A DNA stretch of 64,000 nt from assembly GCF_027213785.1 (NCBI RefSeq), contig NZ_JAPWGO010000001.1, positions 1 to 64,000 on the forward strand, given 5' to 3'. Source of the DNA: Limimaricola sp. G21655-S1 (GTDB lineage: Bacteria; Pseudomonadota; Alphaproteobacteria; Rhodobacterales; Rhodobacteraceae). This document shows, one piece after another, positions 1 through 8,551 of the stretch. Position numbers and translations under genes: made by a program. How positions within the stretch are numbered: position 1 is the stretch's first letter; each line of letters opens with the position of its first letter. Under the pieces are notes generated by a model. That model ran no database searches, had not been told where the DNA came from, and was given only the letters and a program-made list of their open reading frames with translations.

Positions 1-393
1 ATCCGCGTCGATCGGAAGCTCAACTCCACCGACGTGGTGGACGCTTTGACGGACCTGTTCATCCTGCGCGGGCCGCCTGAGTTCATCCGTTCCGACAATG
101 GCCCCGAATTCGTGGCCACGAAGGTCCGCGACTGGATCGAAGCTGTCGGCGCCAAGACCGCCTTCATCGAACCGGGATCGCCCTGGGAGAACGGCTACTG
201 CGAGAGTTTCAATGCCCGCTTCCGCAACGAGCTGCTCGACGCAGAGATCTTCTACACGCTGCGTGAGGCACAGATCCTGATCGAGCGATGGCGGAGGCAT
301 TACAACACCGTCAGGCCCCACAGCGCCTTGGGCTATCGGCCACCTGCACCAGAAAGCATCGTGCCCGTCGACCGGAGGCCGACCATGCACTAA
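1..393 (+). CDS. IS3-family transposase OrfB, C-terminal part (5'-truncated by window edge)
   Basis: The frame is open from the first base, so the start is outside the window. The visible 130 residues are the C-terminal half of the rve integrase core. The second catalytic Asp is in SDNGPEF, and the catalytic Glu is in WENGYCESFNARFRNELL. The RRHYNTVRPHSALGYRPP signature near the end is typical of IS3 OrfB. In the family, this DDE enzyme is made as an OrfAB frameshift fusion and moves the element by a copy-out, paste-in route through a circular intermediate. No internal stop is visible, so this part could be functional, but the OrfA half cannot be assessed. Confidence 0.9.
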   Translation: MRVDRKLNSTDVVDALTDLFILRGPPEFIRSDNGPEFVATKVRDWIEAVGAKTAFIEPGSPWENGYCESFNARFRNELLDAEIFYTLREAQILIERWRRHYNTVRPHSALGYRPPAPESIVPVDRRPTMH

Positions 394-427
394 CAATTAA
401 CCTGGAGCACTCAGACGGGGCAGCTCA
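1..427 (+). mobile_element. IS3-family insertion sequence, right end (partial)
   Basis: The segment carries the 3' part of an IS3 OrfB transposase followed by a terminal sequence. Read on the minus strand from 427, the end starts TGAGCTGCCCCGTCTGAG, which resembles the usual IS3-family terminal inverted repeat (TGA..TGCCCC). The left end lies outside the window, so the element's length, its partner inverted repeat and its target duplication cannot be seen. The element has landed in the sensor gene that follows. The exact boundary is inferred and could shift by a few bases. Confidence 0.8.
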
Positions 428-1640
428 ACGCCATGCGGTCGACACCTGACAGCGTATAAAGCATGTAGCTTTCGCCGGAGGCCCCGACGACGTTGTAGAA
501 GAACGCGCCGAACTGGGCACCGGTGAGCTCGACCCCGGCATCGGTGACCATCTGCACCAGCGCCTCGTGATCCAGCTCGGCCGCCACTCCCGCTCCGGTC
601 CGGTTCAAGGTTTCCAAGAGCCGTGCCTGATCGTTCAGCGCTTCCTGGACCGAGTATCTCTCCAGGATCAGGGCCGTGATCCGGGCCACCAGATCGAGAA
701 AATCATCCTCTCGCCTCGTCGGCAGGCCGGGTTTGGGGCTGTAGATCGCGAAGGTGCCCAGCACCTTGCCCTTGGCGCCCACGACCGGATGCGACCAGCA
801 GGCGCGCAGGCCATGCGGCAGGGCCAGATCGCGGAAATCCTTCCAGAGCGGGTCGGTCGCGATGTCGGCGACGTGGACCGGAGCACCTTCATAGGCGGCG
901 GTGCCGCAGGACCCGACCGCCGGCCCGATCGCGACACCGTCGATGGCGTCGGTATAGGACTTGGCCAAGCCGATTGCGGCGCCGTGGTAGAGTCTGCCGC
1001 CCTCCTTGTCGGTCAGAAGGATCGAGCAGGCGGCCTCCCGGCCAACGAAGTTCTGAACCGCCCGCATCAGCTCGTCGAGGATCAGTTCGAGGGGCCGCTC
1101 CTGCAGCGTCAATTCCAGAAGCTTGTGCTGGAGAACCTGCAGCTCGTCGGTTTTCTCTTCGGCGGGTTCCGTGACCGACGCATCAAGGATCGTGCAGAGC
1201 ACCCCCGCCGGTCGGCCGTGATCGTCCGCAACAGGTGCGAGCGACATTGCGTTCGTCAGGGCGGGACTGCCGTGGATCGGGGGAGATGACAACTTCAGCC
1301 GGGCCGCTTTTCCCCCTTCCGTGACCCCGGCCAGAACCGGCTCTATTTCGCTCCAGAACGCCGCGAGGCCCTGCGCCGCCGGCTGTCCGAGAGCCTCGGG
1401 ATGCGCCGTGCCAAGCAGTGGGCGGTAGGCGTCATTGTAGAACAGGTGCTGCTCGGGGCCCCAGCACATCCAGCTCGGCAGGGGAGATGCCAGCATGATC
1501 TGTAGTGCCGTCTTGAGGCTTTGCGGCCAGTCACACGGAGACCCGAGGGGATGCCCATGCCACCCCCATGCCTCGATCATCGCCCCGACTTCGCCCCCGC
1601 CCTCGAGGAACATCAGTCGTTCGTCGGCACCTGAAAGCAT
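411..1640 (-). pseudogene. PAS/GAF sensor protein, 3'-truncated by IS3 insertion
   Basis: The N-terminal part resembles the PAS region of large multi-sensor histidine kinases: WPQSLKTALQIMLASPLPSW, then WGPEQHLFYNDAYRPLLG. It is followed by a full GAF domain (about residues 160-320) and the beginning of a second GAF domain (GAQFGAFFYNV, then ESYMLYTLSGVDR). The reading frame breaks in mid-domain. Its last few codons (LSCPV and the stop) lie inside the inserted IS end, so the kinase part is lost from this side. The start is the ATG preceded by AGGAGGGA. The 258 bp between this start and the next gene upstream probably hold its promoter. The missing 3' half should lie beyond the IS, left of the window. 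Confidence 0.8.
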
Positions 1641-1898
1641 GCACGTCCCTCCTGTTCGGGCGATGTAGCACGCCGCAAACGTACAAACTACTATGGGCGC
1701 CGGGCGCGGCAAGGAACTGCTTGATAGGAGACGCGCCCGGGCGACCCGACTGCCGACCCCGCCTCGGCCGCCTTTCACGCGGTCATACCCAAGAAGCGGG
1801 CATTTATCCCGAATGCTGCGGTGTTCGGCTTCCCGCGTGACCCTCCGGATCATCAGCATCACGCGCGACGGGCCGATCCGCGCGTCCGATAGGCAGGT

Positions 1899-2882
1899 TC
1901 ACTCCAGGCTTCCGACCGATCGCAGATATCGGTACCGCTCGTCGGGGCCATTCTTGTGCCGAAGCTGCTCCACATGCGCCGCGAGGATCGGCAGATCCTC
2001 TGCCGCCCGGGACAGGGAGAACTCGAATGGCTGCCTGCCGCCGCATGAAAGCCTTGCCAGCATGGCGCTGATCGGAGCCAGGGCCGTGTCGAGCGATGTC
2101 GCGGCACCGGTAAGGCGTTCGGCGATCTTGTCCGCCATGCCACCGGGGGCCCGCCCCTCCGGGCGCATCGACGCCCGAACCACGGCCACCTCGGCACGGG
2201 CAGGCCGATAGCCCGCCGCCATCACCCGGTCGATCAGGTCGCGGTCCTCGCGGCTTGGCAGAGCGCGGAAACCACCGACCGCGCGATAGACCGCCCGGCG
2301 TATTCCGAGATTGGCCCCGCCGGCGGTGTTGAGCCCGATCGAGGTCGCTTCGTCCTCTGAGACGAGGCGCGCGAACTCCATCGAGAGCCGCATGTAGTCG
2401 TCCTCGATCTGGCCGCCGCGCCGCACCTTCTCGAGCATCTCCGGAGGCAGGTCGTCGAGCCCCTCGATGCGGCCCAGCACCGCCGGATGCGTCTCGAGAG
2501 CGGCTCTCATGGCGCCGATCCAGCCCGGCTCCGCCTGGCAATCGGCATCGGTGGATAGAAAGGCCGTGGCTTGCGGGCTGAACCGCATCGCCAGGAGATG
2601 CCCGAGCCGACGCGCCCGCCCGACGCCGCCGCGCGGTAACCAAATTTCGCTCAGCACCAGGGCCAGCTTATGCCGACGGGCGCGGTCGCGAACGATCGCC
2701 GCCGTGTCGTCCTCGGTGTTGTTCACGCAGACATGGAGGGCGCAATCCCGCCGCCCCTCCTGTGCCGCCAGCGCATCGAGACAGGCGCCGATGCGCTCGG
2801 CCTCGTTGCAGGCGGGGATGACCACCACCGCACCGGCGGTCGCGACCGCGTCGTGGCCAAAGACCTCGCAGACCGGTTTCAT
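1899..2882 (-). CDS. Family 2 glycosyltransferase
   Basis: This 327-residue GT-A fold glycosyltransferase starts with AVVVIPACNEAERIGACLDA, the nucleotide-sugar-binding beginning of GT2 enzymes. An acidic STDADCQAEPGW motif (DxD-like) lies near residue 110, and the acceptor-side motif SREDRDLIDRV lies near residue 235. No membrane segments are evident, so it is probably cytoplasmic and soluble. It is the last gene of a four-gene minus-strand operon, and its ATG overlaps the methyltransferase stop (ATGA). The start was chosen for that overlap; a longer in-frame extension exists but runs into the upstream gene. The sugar donor and acceptor are unknown. The context suggests it acts on the same molecule as the deacetylase and the N-methyltransferase-like protein. 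Confidence 0.85.
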   Translation of the reverse strand: MKPVCEVFGHDAVATAGAVVVIPACNEAERIGACLDALAAQEGRRDCALHVCVNNTEDDTAAIVRDRARRHKLALVLSEIWLPRGGVGRARRLGHLLAMRFSPQATAFLSTDADCQAEPGWIGAMRAALETHPAVLGRIEGLDDLPPEMLEKVRRGGQIEDDYMRLSMEFARLVSEDEATSIGLNTAGGANLGIRRAVYRAVGGFRALPSREDRDLIDRVMAAGYRPARAEVAVVRASMRPEGRAPGGMADKIAERLTGAATSLDTALAPISAMLARLSCGGRQPFEFSLSRAAEDLPILAAHVEQLRHKNGPDERYRYLRSVGSLE

Positions 2883-3436
2883 CGCCCTTCCTCCGCCACG
2901 TCGATGCGGTAGCGGTCGGTCGAGGTCACGCACCGCAAAGCCCTGCGGCTACTGGCGCGGAAAATCTCGAGCGCCTCCTCTCCCTGAAGCGCATTGCCGC
3001 TCGGCCCCAGCCAGGTCACGCAGACCAGATCGGCGGCAGGCCAGCGCCGGTCGATCTGCTGCGCGAGGGCGGCAAGTCCCGGAGGGTCGAGGAAGTAGAG
3101 CACTTCTGACAGCAGCAGCAGGTCATGGTCTCCTCCCGGCAGCGGGGCCGGCAGGAAGAGCCGGTGAAAACGCCCTTTCGGGATGGCCCGCCTGGCGGCG
3201 TCGAGCGCCGTCTGCACCGCGTCGACACCGGTATAGGCCGCGCAGTGTGGTGCGACATGACGCGCCAGCTCGCCATTGCCGCAACCCAGTTCCAGCGCGG
3301 AACGGTAGGTGCGTCGCGGCAAGGCTGCGCAGGTGGCACGGAACTTGGCCTGCTCGTAGGCGCTGGTGCGAAACGACCACGGATCGTCGCCTACAGCGTA
3401 GATCCGTTCCAGTTGATCGCATGACACCGCGGTCAT
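2879..3436 (-). CDS. NodS-like SAM-dependent methyltransferase
   Basis: This 185-residue class I methyltransferase resembles the NodS family. The N-terminal stretch DDPWSFRTSAYEQAKF is followed by the SAM-binding motif ALELGCGNGELARHV, then by VDAVQTALDAARR and LLLLSEVLYFLDPPGL. In rhizobia, NodS N-methylates a de-N-acetylated amino sugar. The ATG overlaps the stop of the deacetylase gene, so the two are translationally coupled, and I recall fused PIG-L/methyltransferase proteins being annotated in other alphaproteobacteria. The substrate here is inferred to be the product of the adjacent deacetylase. It could also be an O-methyltransferase. Confidence 0.85.
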   Translation of the reverse strand: MTAVSCDQLERIYAVGDDPWSFRTSAYEQAKFRATCAALPRRTYRSALELGCGNGELARHVAPHCAAYTGVDAVQTALDAARRAIPKGRFHRLFLPAPLPGGDHDLLLLSEVLYFLDPPGLAALAQQIDRRWPAADLVCVTWLGPSGNALQGEEALEIFRASSRRALRCVTSTDRYRIDVAEEGR

Positions 3437-4143
3437 GCCGCCCCCTCGAAGTAGATCTCGTCGCCGGTTTCGAACTGCGTGCGGAAGGATTCGGGCAGGA
3501 CGAAGCCGTCGGGATCGTCCTGCACCACCTGCCCGAGTTGGCTGCGATGCGCGGTGATGGCCGCGGCCTTTGCCTCGCGCGATGCGGAGATGTCGAAGCG
3601 ATGCTCGATGCGATGCGGCAGACGTACCCGGTAGGAGGGATCGTGCCAGCCCGACCAGACGGGATAGAACAGCAGCCGCGTGCCCGCGCGCAGGGCGGCG
3701 ATGCGGGCAATCTCGGCCGTGGCCTCGTGATCGCAATGCGGGTCGGTCGGGGCGGGCGCGATGAGAACCTGGGCACCCGCCGCATGGATGATTTCCACTA
3801 CCGCTTCGGCGATTTCGTCGAAGCGGTGTGCAAGCCCGGGCATGCCCGCATCGGGCAGCCCGAGCCGGGTAACGCAGGCCGGATCGCCGCCAAGCGCCGC
3901 GATCGCCGCATCGAGTTCGCGCGCCCGCAGCCCGGCCAGCCGCGCCCGGGGCCATTCGAGCGACCCCGGATGCGAGGCACCGCCATCTGTCATGCAGATC
4001 ACACGCGCGCCCGGTCCCGCGAAGGCCTTGGCCAGCAGCGCGCCGCAGCCCAGCGACTCGTCATCGGGATGCGGCGCGAGCACGACCGGAGGGCGGCCCT
4101 TGGTCAAGTCATGGAGGCTCGCCTTGCGCATGAGATCAGCCAT
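3433..4143 (-). CDS. PIG-L family deacetylase
   Basis: This 236-residue protein of the LmbE/PIG-L fold has the zinc-binding signature APHPDDESLGCG near residue 24 and the second metal motif DPHCDHEAT near residue 133. The family hydrolyses N-acetyl groups from GlcNAc-containing lipids, pseudo-disaccharides such as mycothiol and bacillithiol precursors, or antibiotics. There is no signal peptide, so it should act in the cytoplasm. It overlaps the acyl-CoA-dehydrogenase-like gene by 8 bp and the methyltransferase by 4 bp. All recognisable metal ligands are present. The exact substrate cannot be read from the sequence. Confidence 0.9.
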   Translation of the reverse strand: MADLMRKASLHDLTKGRPPVVLAPHPDDESLGCGALLAKAFAGPGARVICMTDGGASHPGSLEWPRARLAGLRARELDAAIAALGGDPACVTRLGLPDAGMPGLAHRFDEIAEAVVEIIHAAGAQVLIAPAPTDPHCDHEATAEIARIAALRAGTRLLFYPVWSGWHDPSYRVRLPHRIEHRFDISASREAKAAAITAHRSQLGQVVQDDPDGFVLPESFRTQFETGDEIYFEGAA

Positions 4144-5200
4144 CGAGCCAGTCTCCCAACGGCCTGTCCCCCATCAGAAATGCGCGACCGACCGTCACCG
4201 AGAAGGCGTCTCGCGCCGCCTGGCGCATGTAGCAGGCGAGGTCGCGGGCCATGCGTCCGACCCGGTCCGCTTCGTCGAACATCGACAGGCCCACCGAGCG
4301 CTCGACCGCAGCGATCGCGTCCTGGCCGATCTCCTCGCCGAGAAGCCGCACCGACAGCGAACGCGTCGCGGCGGCCTCCGGTGCAGCCATCCCGTCCTCC
4401 CCACTGGCGATCTCGCCGGCGCGCAGGATGGCGGGCCAGGCCGAGACCACGCGGCCGGCGATCGGCGCCAGCCGCAACAGATGCGCTTCGGCTTCCTCCT
4501 GACCGCGAGCCCGCAACGCATCGGACGCCCGTTCCAGCAGCCCCACGATCCCGCCCAGCGTCACGGCGGCGATACGCCAGGTGCCGCCAAGGAAATGCGG
4601 CTCACGCGTGTAGACATCCGGCCCGCCGAGCGGCCGCCCCGGCAGACCTTCGCAATCGAAGCCTCCGGAGCGGCTGTCCTGCATGCCGGACATGCGCCAC
4701 GCGCCCGGATCGTGGCGCGTCGCATCCCGGGCATCGACAATGAACAGCCGTTGCCCTTCCGGTGATGCCGCACTCACGATGGCGCGGTCGACATGGCCCA
4801 GCCCGGAGGCAAAGCGCTTGGCACCCGAGAGCCGATCGCCGGTTGCGCTGACGGGTTTGGCACCGTCGGCGCCCCACACCCCGAACAGCCATCCCGCCTC
4901 CATCTGTGCCTGGCATTCCGACCGTAGCTCCGGGTCGGCATAGGTTTCGATGAGATGGCGGGCATTCACATGGCCCTCGTAGAGCCGGCCGAGCGACAGG
5001 TCGGCCTCACCGATCCGGCGCATGGCCCGCGCCGCGGCTCTCCAGTCCGCTGCCTCAAGAAGGCCGGCACATCGCAGAAGATGTACCGCTTCATCGAAAT
5101 CCCGCTGCGCCGCCTGCTCCAGACGCGACCGAAAGGACCGGTCAACACCGCCCTCATCGGGCGCGCCTCGTCTCGGCTCTTTTTCGAATTGTCGAGGCAT
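4136..5200 (-). CDS. Acyl-CoA dehydrogenase-like flavoprotein
   Basis: This 354-residue protein has a degenerate acyl-CoA dehydrogenase layout. A helical N-terminal region contains EADLSLGRLYEGHVNARHLI. A middle beta region follows (GWLFGVWGADGAKPV, then GDRLSGAKRFASGLGHVDRA), matching the flavin and acyl-binding section. The C-terminal half is helical (GGIVGLLERASDALRARGQ). It is the first gene of the operon with the deacetylase, methyltransferase and glycosyltransferase. The ATG was chosen for the AGGAAG about 12 bases upstream; longer in-frame extensions have non-coding composition. I could not locate the catalytic Glu with confidence, so it may desaturate an acyl group on a carrier or have another redox role. 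Confidence 0.75.
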   Translation of the reverse strand: MPRQFEKEPRRGAPDEGGVDRSFRSRLEQAAQRDFDEAVHLLRCAGLLEAADWRAAARAMRRIGEADLSLGRLYEGHVNARHLIETYADPELRSECQAQMEAGWLFGVWGADGAKPVSATGDRLSGAKRFASGLGHVDRAIVSAASPEGQRLFIVDARDATRHDPGAWRMSGMQDSRSGGFDCEGLPGRPLGGPDVYTREPHFLGGTWRIAAVTLGGIVGLLERASDALRARGQEEAEAHLLRLAPIAGRVVSAWPAILRAGEIASGEDGMAAPEAAATRSLSVRLLGEEIGQDAIAAVERSVGLSMFDEADRVGRMARDLACYMRQAARDAFSVTVGRAFLMGDRPLGDWLDG

Positions 5201-5683
5201 GGCAGGTTCCGATGCTTCCTTTGCCGCAACAACCTGCGGGGGGAGCCACCAGTTCCTAAGCCCGAATGACGCGGGAAACGCTGGGCCGCAGGAGATGAAT
5301 GGCCGTGGGCGAAAGCCCTGCCGGCGGGCTGAGTTCCCGCGCTCGGGACCATCGCCGGGCGCCACCCTTACCCGCTCTCGTTGGATCGCGAGAGCCGACC
5401 GCCGCTCTGCTTGGACAGGACGAAGCGGAACGGCTTGGCGTTTCTGCCGAGGGGCCACCGCATTGGAGAGGAAGGCACCCCCCCCTGCGGGATGGTCAGG
5501 AACCGCTCCCCATGCGTTCGACCCGTGATGGCGAACAAGCCGCAGGAAGATGAGGAGGCGAGCGCCGCTCCGGGGCCTTGAAAGCCGCCTCGGGCTCGGC
5601 TGGAGATGCGTGGACGGAAATATGCCCCCCTGCGGGGAACCGGGCCTGATAGACGCGCCCACGGCAGGCACTATCTTCCTGCC
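5201..5683. other. Intergenic region, divergent promoters expected
   Basis: This 483 bp stretch lies between the divergently transcribed acyl-CoA-dehydrogenase-like operon and the DUF421 gene. Several short ORFs cross it, but none has a ribosome-binding site or a recognisable product. It should contain the promoters of both flanking units. I could not identify a convincing -35/-10 pair, a repeat or an RNA. Confidence 0.4.
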
Positions 5684-6169
5684 ATGGATCTCACGAACCT
5701 TCTCGGCGACGCCTCATCGGACCTGACGGCCTTTCAACTGGGCCTGCGAGCCATTGTGGTCTTCGTTTTCGCCGTCGCCCTGTTCCGCCTCCTGCCCCGG
5801 AAGTCGCTTGCCAACACCTCGGTCATCGACGTGGTGCTGACCGTGCTGATCGGCTCCAGCTTGAGCCGCGCTTTGACGGGCAATGCTCCGCTTGGGCCCG
5901 TGATGGTGGCCTGCATTGTCCTTGGGGGGCTTTGGGTCGCGATGGGCTGGCTCGCGATCCACAGCGAGGTGTTCTCGCGGCTGTTGAAGGGAAGGCCTCT
6001 CGAAGTGATCCGAAACGGGGCAGTGGACGAAGCCGTGCTACGTCATGCCCAGATGGGACGGCGTGACCTTGAGCAGAAGATCCGTGGTCAGGGATATGCC
6101 CGTATCGAAGATGTGCCGCTGGCCTATATCGAGAGAAACGGCTCGGTCTCGGTGGTATCCGAAGATTGA
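5684..6169 (+). CDS. DUF421 (YetF-like) membrane protein
   Basis: This 161-residue protein has three predicted membrane segments: around residues 19-41, 48-66 (VIDVVLTVLIGSSLSRALTG) and 71-90. A small cytoplasmic domain follows, beginning GRPLEVIRNGAVDEAVLRHA, then DLEQKIRGQG. This is the layout of the DUF421/YetF family. Its function is poorly defined, although some members affect spore or envelope properties. The gene stands alone, divergent from the operon to its left. The start is the ATG opening MDLTNLLGD; the in-frame upstream extension is not membrane-like and is probably non-coding. Confidence 0.85.
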   Translation: MDLTNLLGDASSDLTAFQLGLRAIVVFVFAVALFRLLPRKSLANTSVIDVVLTVLIGSSLSRALTGNAPLGPVMVACIVLGGLWVAMGWLAIHSEVFSRLLKGRPLEVIRNGAVDEAVLRHAQMGRRDLEQKIRGQGYARIEDVPLAYIERNGSVSVVSED

Positions 6170-6672
6170 CTGCAGGCATCCAACCAAGCCCTTCACCGCC
6201 GCCTGAAATCTGGAAGCGGATCGAAGGCAGGCAGTGCCGAATGATCGAAGTTGGAAGCCTGTCACTTCGTCCATGCTGGCACGGGCAAGGGGCCTTGGGT
6301 CATATACGGATTGGAGACGGGATAATGGATGCGGGGCGCCTTCAAGCCCGAGCCGTGCTCCGGTTGAAGCATCCTGGTCTTTCCGGAAATAGGCTTTCGT
6401 GCCGGTTGGGGGATGCGGGAATGCTCTAGACCACGGCCGCGGGAGGCATCACGCGTCTGGAGCGAATGTCCCAACCGAGGCCGAAGGTGCCATCGCATCG
6501 ACCCGCAGTGTCGTAGGGTCGATGCTGGGCATCGCTACCGATTTCTGCCCGGCGGGCCGGGGCCGGTTCCGTAAGGTTCGGGGCCATGGCTCTGGATCGG
6601 CCCTTCAAGTGAACTAATTTTCGATCTCAGCGATTGGCCATGGCGTATGCGACCGAGACGGATGGGTGAGAG
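6170..6672. other. Intergenic region upstream of the LOV kinase
   Basis: This 503 bp stretch has no convincing gene. Short ORFs on both strands lack ribosome-binding sites and family resemblance. Its one clear structural feature is a perfect 10-bp inverted repeat, listed separately. The promoter of the LOV kinase should lie in its right half, where AT-richer sequence (around 6610-6630) precedes the start. Confidence 0.4.
6495..6525. promoter_or_regulatory. Perfect 10-bp inverted repeat upstream of LOV kinase
   Basis: GCATCGACCC and GGGTCGATGC are separated by 11 bases and form a perfect dyad about 150 bp before the LOV kinase start. It could be a repressor or activator operator or an RNA hairpin. 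No T-tract follows, so a terminator is less likely. The function is inferred only from symmetry and position. Confidence 0.3.
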
Positions 6673-7758
6673 ATGAGCGATCAGGCGCATCGGACGGCAA
6701 GTGATCGGGAAACCGAGCGCGGGAACGACTTCGATCGGGCCCGCGAGCAGGCGCAGCGCATGCAGATCCACGCCGAATCCGGGGTGCTGTTCGAGCAGGC
6801 GATGGCGCAGACGCGCATGGCGATCTGCCTGGCCGACCCCAACCAGGAAGATCAGCCGATCGTCTTCGTCAACCGCGCCTTCCGCGAGCTGACCGGCTAT
6901 GAGGAGGACGAGATCGTCGGCCGCAACTGCCGGTTCCTGCAGGGCCCCGGGACCGACCCGGCGCAGGTGCGCAAGCTGCGCGAGGCGATCGCCTCCGAGG
7001 ACGTGGTGGTGGTGGAGCTGCTGAACTACCGCAAGGATGGCAGCACCTTCTGGAACGCGCTGCATCTGGGGCCGATCTACAACGAGGACGGCTCGGTCCG
7101 CTATCTCTTCGGCTCGCAATGGGACGTGACCGATGTCCATGCGGCGCGGGCCGACGAGAAGCACGCGCGGATGATGGAGCGCGAGATCAGCCACCGCATG
7201 AAGAACATGTTCGCGGTGATCTCCTCGATCGTCACCATGACCGGCAAGCTCGACGGGGCCGAGGGGCTGGCCGAGAAGATCAACGCGCGGATCAGGTCGC
7301 TGGGCCGCGCGCACGAGGCGATGCTCGAGGTCTCCTTCACCGAAGGGCCGACCGATCCGCGCAAGCTGTTCGAGGATCTCCTGACCCCCTATGCGCCGCA
7401 GGGGCGGGACAGCCTGACGCTGAGCGGGGGCAAGGTGCCGCTCGACAGCAACGTGGTCTCGGTGCTGGCGCTGACGCTGCACGAGCTGGCGATCAACGCG
7501 GTCAAGCATGGGGCCTTCGCCGCGCAGGAGGGGCACGTGTCGCTGGAATGGCAGGTGATCGACGGTTCCGATGGGGACGGGCGGCTGCGGCTGCTCTGGA
7601 CCGAGACCGGCGGTGCCGATCCGGGCCCCGGGCCGGAGCGCTACGGTGTCGGCATGACGATCATCGGTCGAATGCTCGCCATGGGCGAGGGCGAGATCCG
7701 CTACGACTGGCGCGCCGAGGGGTTGCGCGTCGACATCCAATTCCCGACCAGTATCTGA
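6673..7758 (+). CDS. Blue-light LOV-domain HWE-type sensor histidine kinase
   Basis: This 361-residue soluble kinase has a PAS/LOV domain at about residues 38-155. It carries the flavin-adduct motif GRNCRFLQG, with the photoreactive Cys near 86 and NRAFRELTGY before it. A HisKA_2/HWE-type phosphoacceptor region follows (EREISHRMKNMFAVISSIV, His near 174), then an ATPase domain with ALTLHELAINAVKHGAF. In this family, blue light forms a flavin-cysteine bond that alters autophosphorylation. There are no membrane segments. The next gene, 7 bp downstream, is a lone receiver and is the likely phosphotransfer partner. The ribosome-binding site is weak (GGGTGAGAG before ATG). Confidence 0.93.
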   Translation: MSDQAHRTASDRETERGNDFDRAREQAQRMQIHAESGVLFEQAMAQTRMAICLADPNQEDQPIVFVNRAFRELTGYEEDEIVGRNCRFLQGPGTDPAQVRKLREAIASEDVVVVELLNYRKDGSTFWNALHLGPIYNEDGSVRYLFGSQWDVTDVHAARADEKHARMMEREISHRMKNMFAVISSIVTMTGKLDGAEGLAEKINARIRSLGRAHEAMLEVSFTEGPTDPRKLFEDLLTPYAPQGRDSLTLSGGKVPLDSNVVSVLALTLHELAINAVKHGAFAAQEGHVSLEWQVIDGSDGDGRLRLLWTETGGADPGPGPERYGVGMTIIGRMLAMGEGEIRYDWRAEGLRVDIQFPTSI

Positions 7759-7765
7759 GGCCGTA

Positions 7766-8164
7766 ATGAACATGATGGACCGCTCGACCGATGCCGGCCG
7801 CGCCAGCCTTTCGGGCAAGACCATCCTCGTGGTCGAGGACGAGGTGCTGATCGCGATGGACATCAACGAGAGCCTAGAAGAGGCGGGCGCGCGGGTGGTC
7901 TATGGCCGCAACCTGCGACAGGGGCTCGAGCGGGTGGAACAGCCGATCGACGTCGCCCTGCTCGACGTCTCGCTCGGGCATTCGGAGACCTGCCTTCCGA
8001 TCGTCGAGAGGTTGCGGGCGCGGGGCGTGCCCTTCGTGCTGCATTCGGGCGATGTGCAGCGCCTCGGCGAGACGATCACCAATATCGGCGCGCCGGTACT
8101 GGAAAAACCCTGCGACCTCGCCGTGATCCGGCGCGCCTTGGTCGAGGCGCTCGCGACCGTCTGA
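7766..8164 (+). CDS. Single-domain response regulator
   Basis: This 132-residue CheY-like receiver has no output domain. The acidic pair is in ILVVEDEVLIAMD, the phosphoacceptor Asp (near 67) is in DVALLDVSLG, and the conserved Lys is in PVLEKPCDL. It follows the LOV kinase by 7 bp and is almost certainly co-transcribed and phosphorylated by it. With no output domain, it probably works as a phosphate shuttle or sink, or by protein-protein contact, as in other alphaproteobacterial HWE systems. Several in-frame Met codons at the N-terminus leave the start uncertain by three residues. Confidence 0.9.
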   Translation: MNMMDRSTDAGRASLSGKTILVVEDEVLIAMDINESLEEAGARVVYGRNLRQGLERVEQPIDVALLDVSLGHSETCLPIVERLRARGVPFVLHSGDVQRLGETITNIGAPVLEKPCDLAVIRRALVEALATV

Positions 8165-8536
8165 GCGTTCGGACGAATCGCGCTTTCGCTCAGCTGCAAC
8201 TCGCGGTTATCCCGATCAGCGAAACGAAATTCCTTATGGTTGAGTTGCCCGTTTTCATTTCGCGGCATTCGCCGGCAAATGTCATTGCAATCGCTCCGCG
8301 AAAACCAACCTGCTGACAAAAACTTAGAGTGCAGCGTCCTGCGGACCGGGCATAACAATGTTACGGAAATTCAGCCTCGAATGGTCGCATTGTTGCGAAA
8401 TTCGCCAAAAAATAGTAGTTTGAGCCTACCGATGACGCAGCGTAAGCCTATTTAAGCGGCGTTGCCTTCGGTTCATTCACCGTTAGATGGCTTTCCCCCG
8501 GTCACGCGTCGGAACGGGGAAGTCGTCCTTTAATAA
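8165..8536. other. AT-richer intergenic region
   Basis: This 372 bp stretch is visibly less GC-rich than its surroundings. It carries no ORF with a ribosome-binding site or family resemblance. It should hold the promoter for the two small secreted proteins downstream. I found no convincing terminator for the response regulator gene. Short direct or inverted words such as CAATGTTACG and CATTGTTGCG occur but do not form a stable hairpin. Confidence 0.35.
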
Positions 8537-8551
8537 ATGATTGGAAACGCC

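Noticed and set aside
5299-5553. Short plus-strand ORFs between the dehydrogenase operon and DUF421
   Set aside because: There is no ribosome-binding site, no family resemblance, and two overlapping frames of similar length, as expected of non-coding GC-rich DNA.
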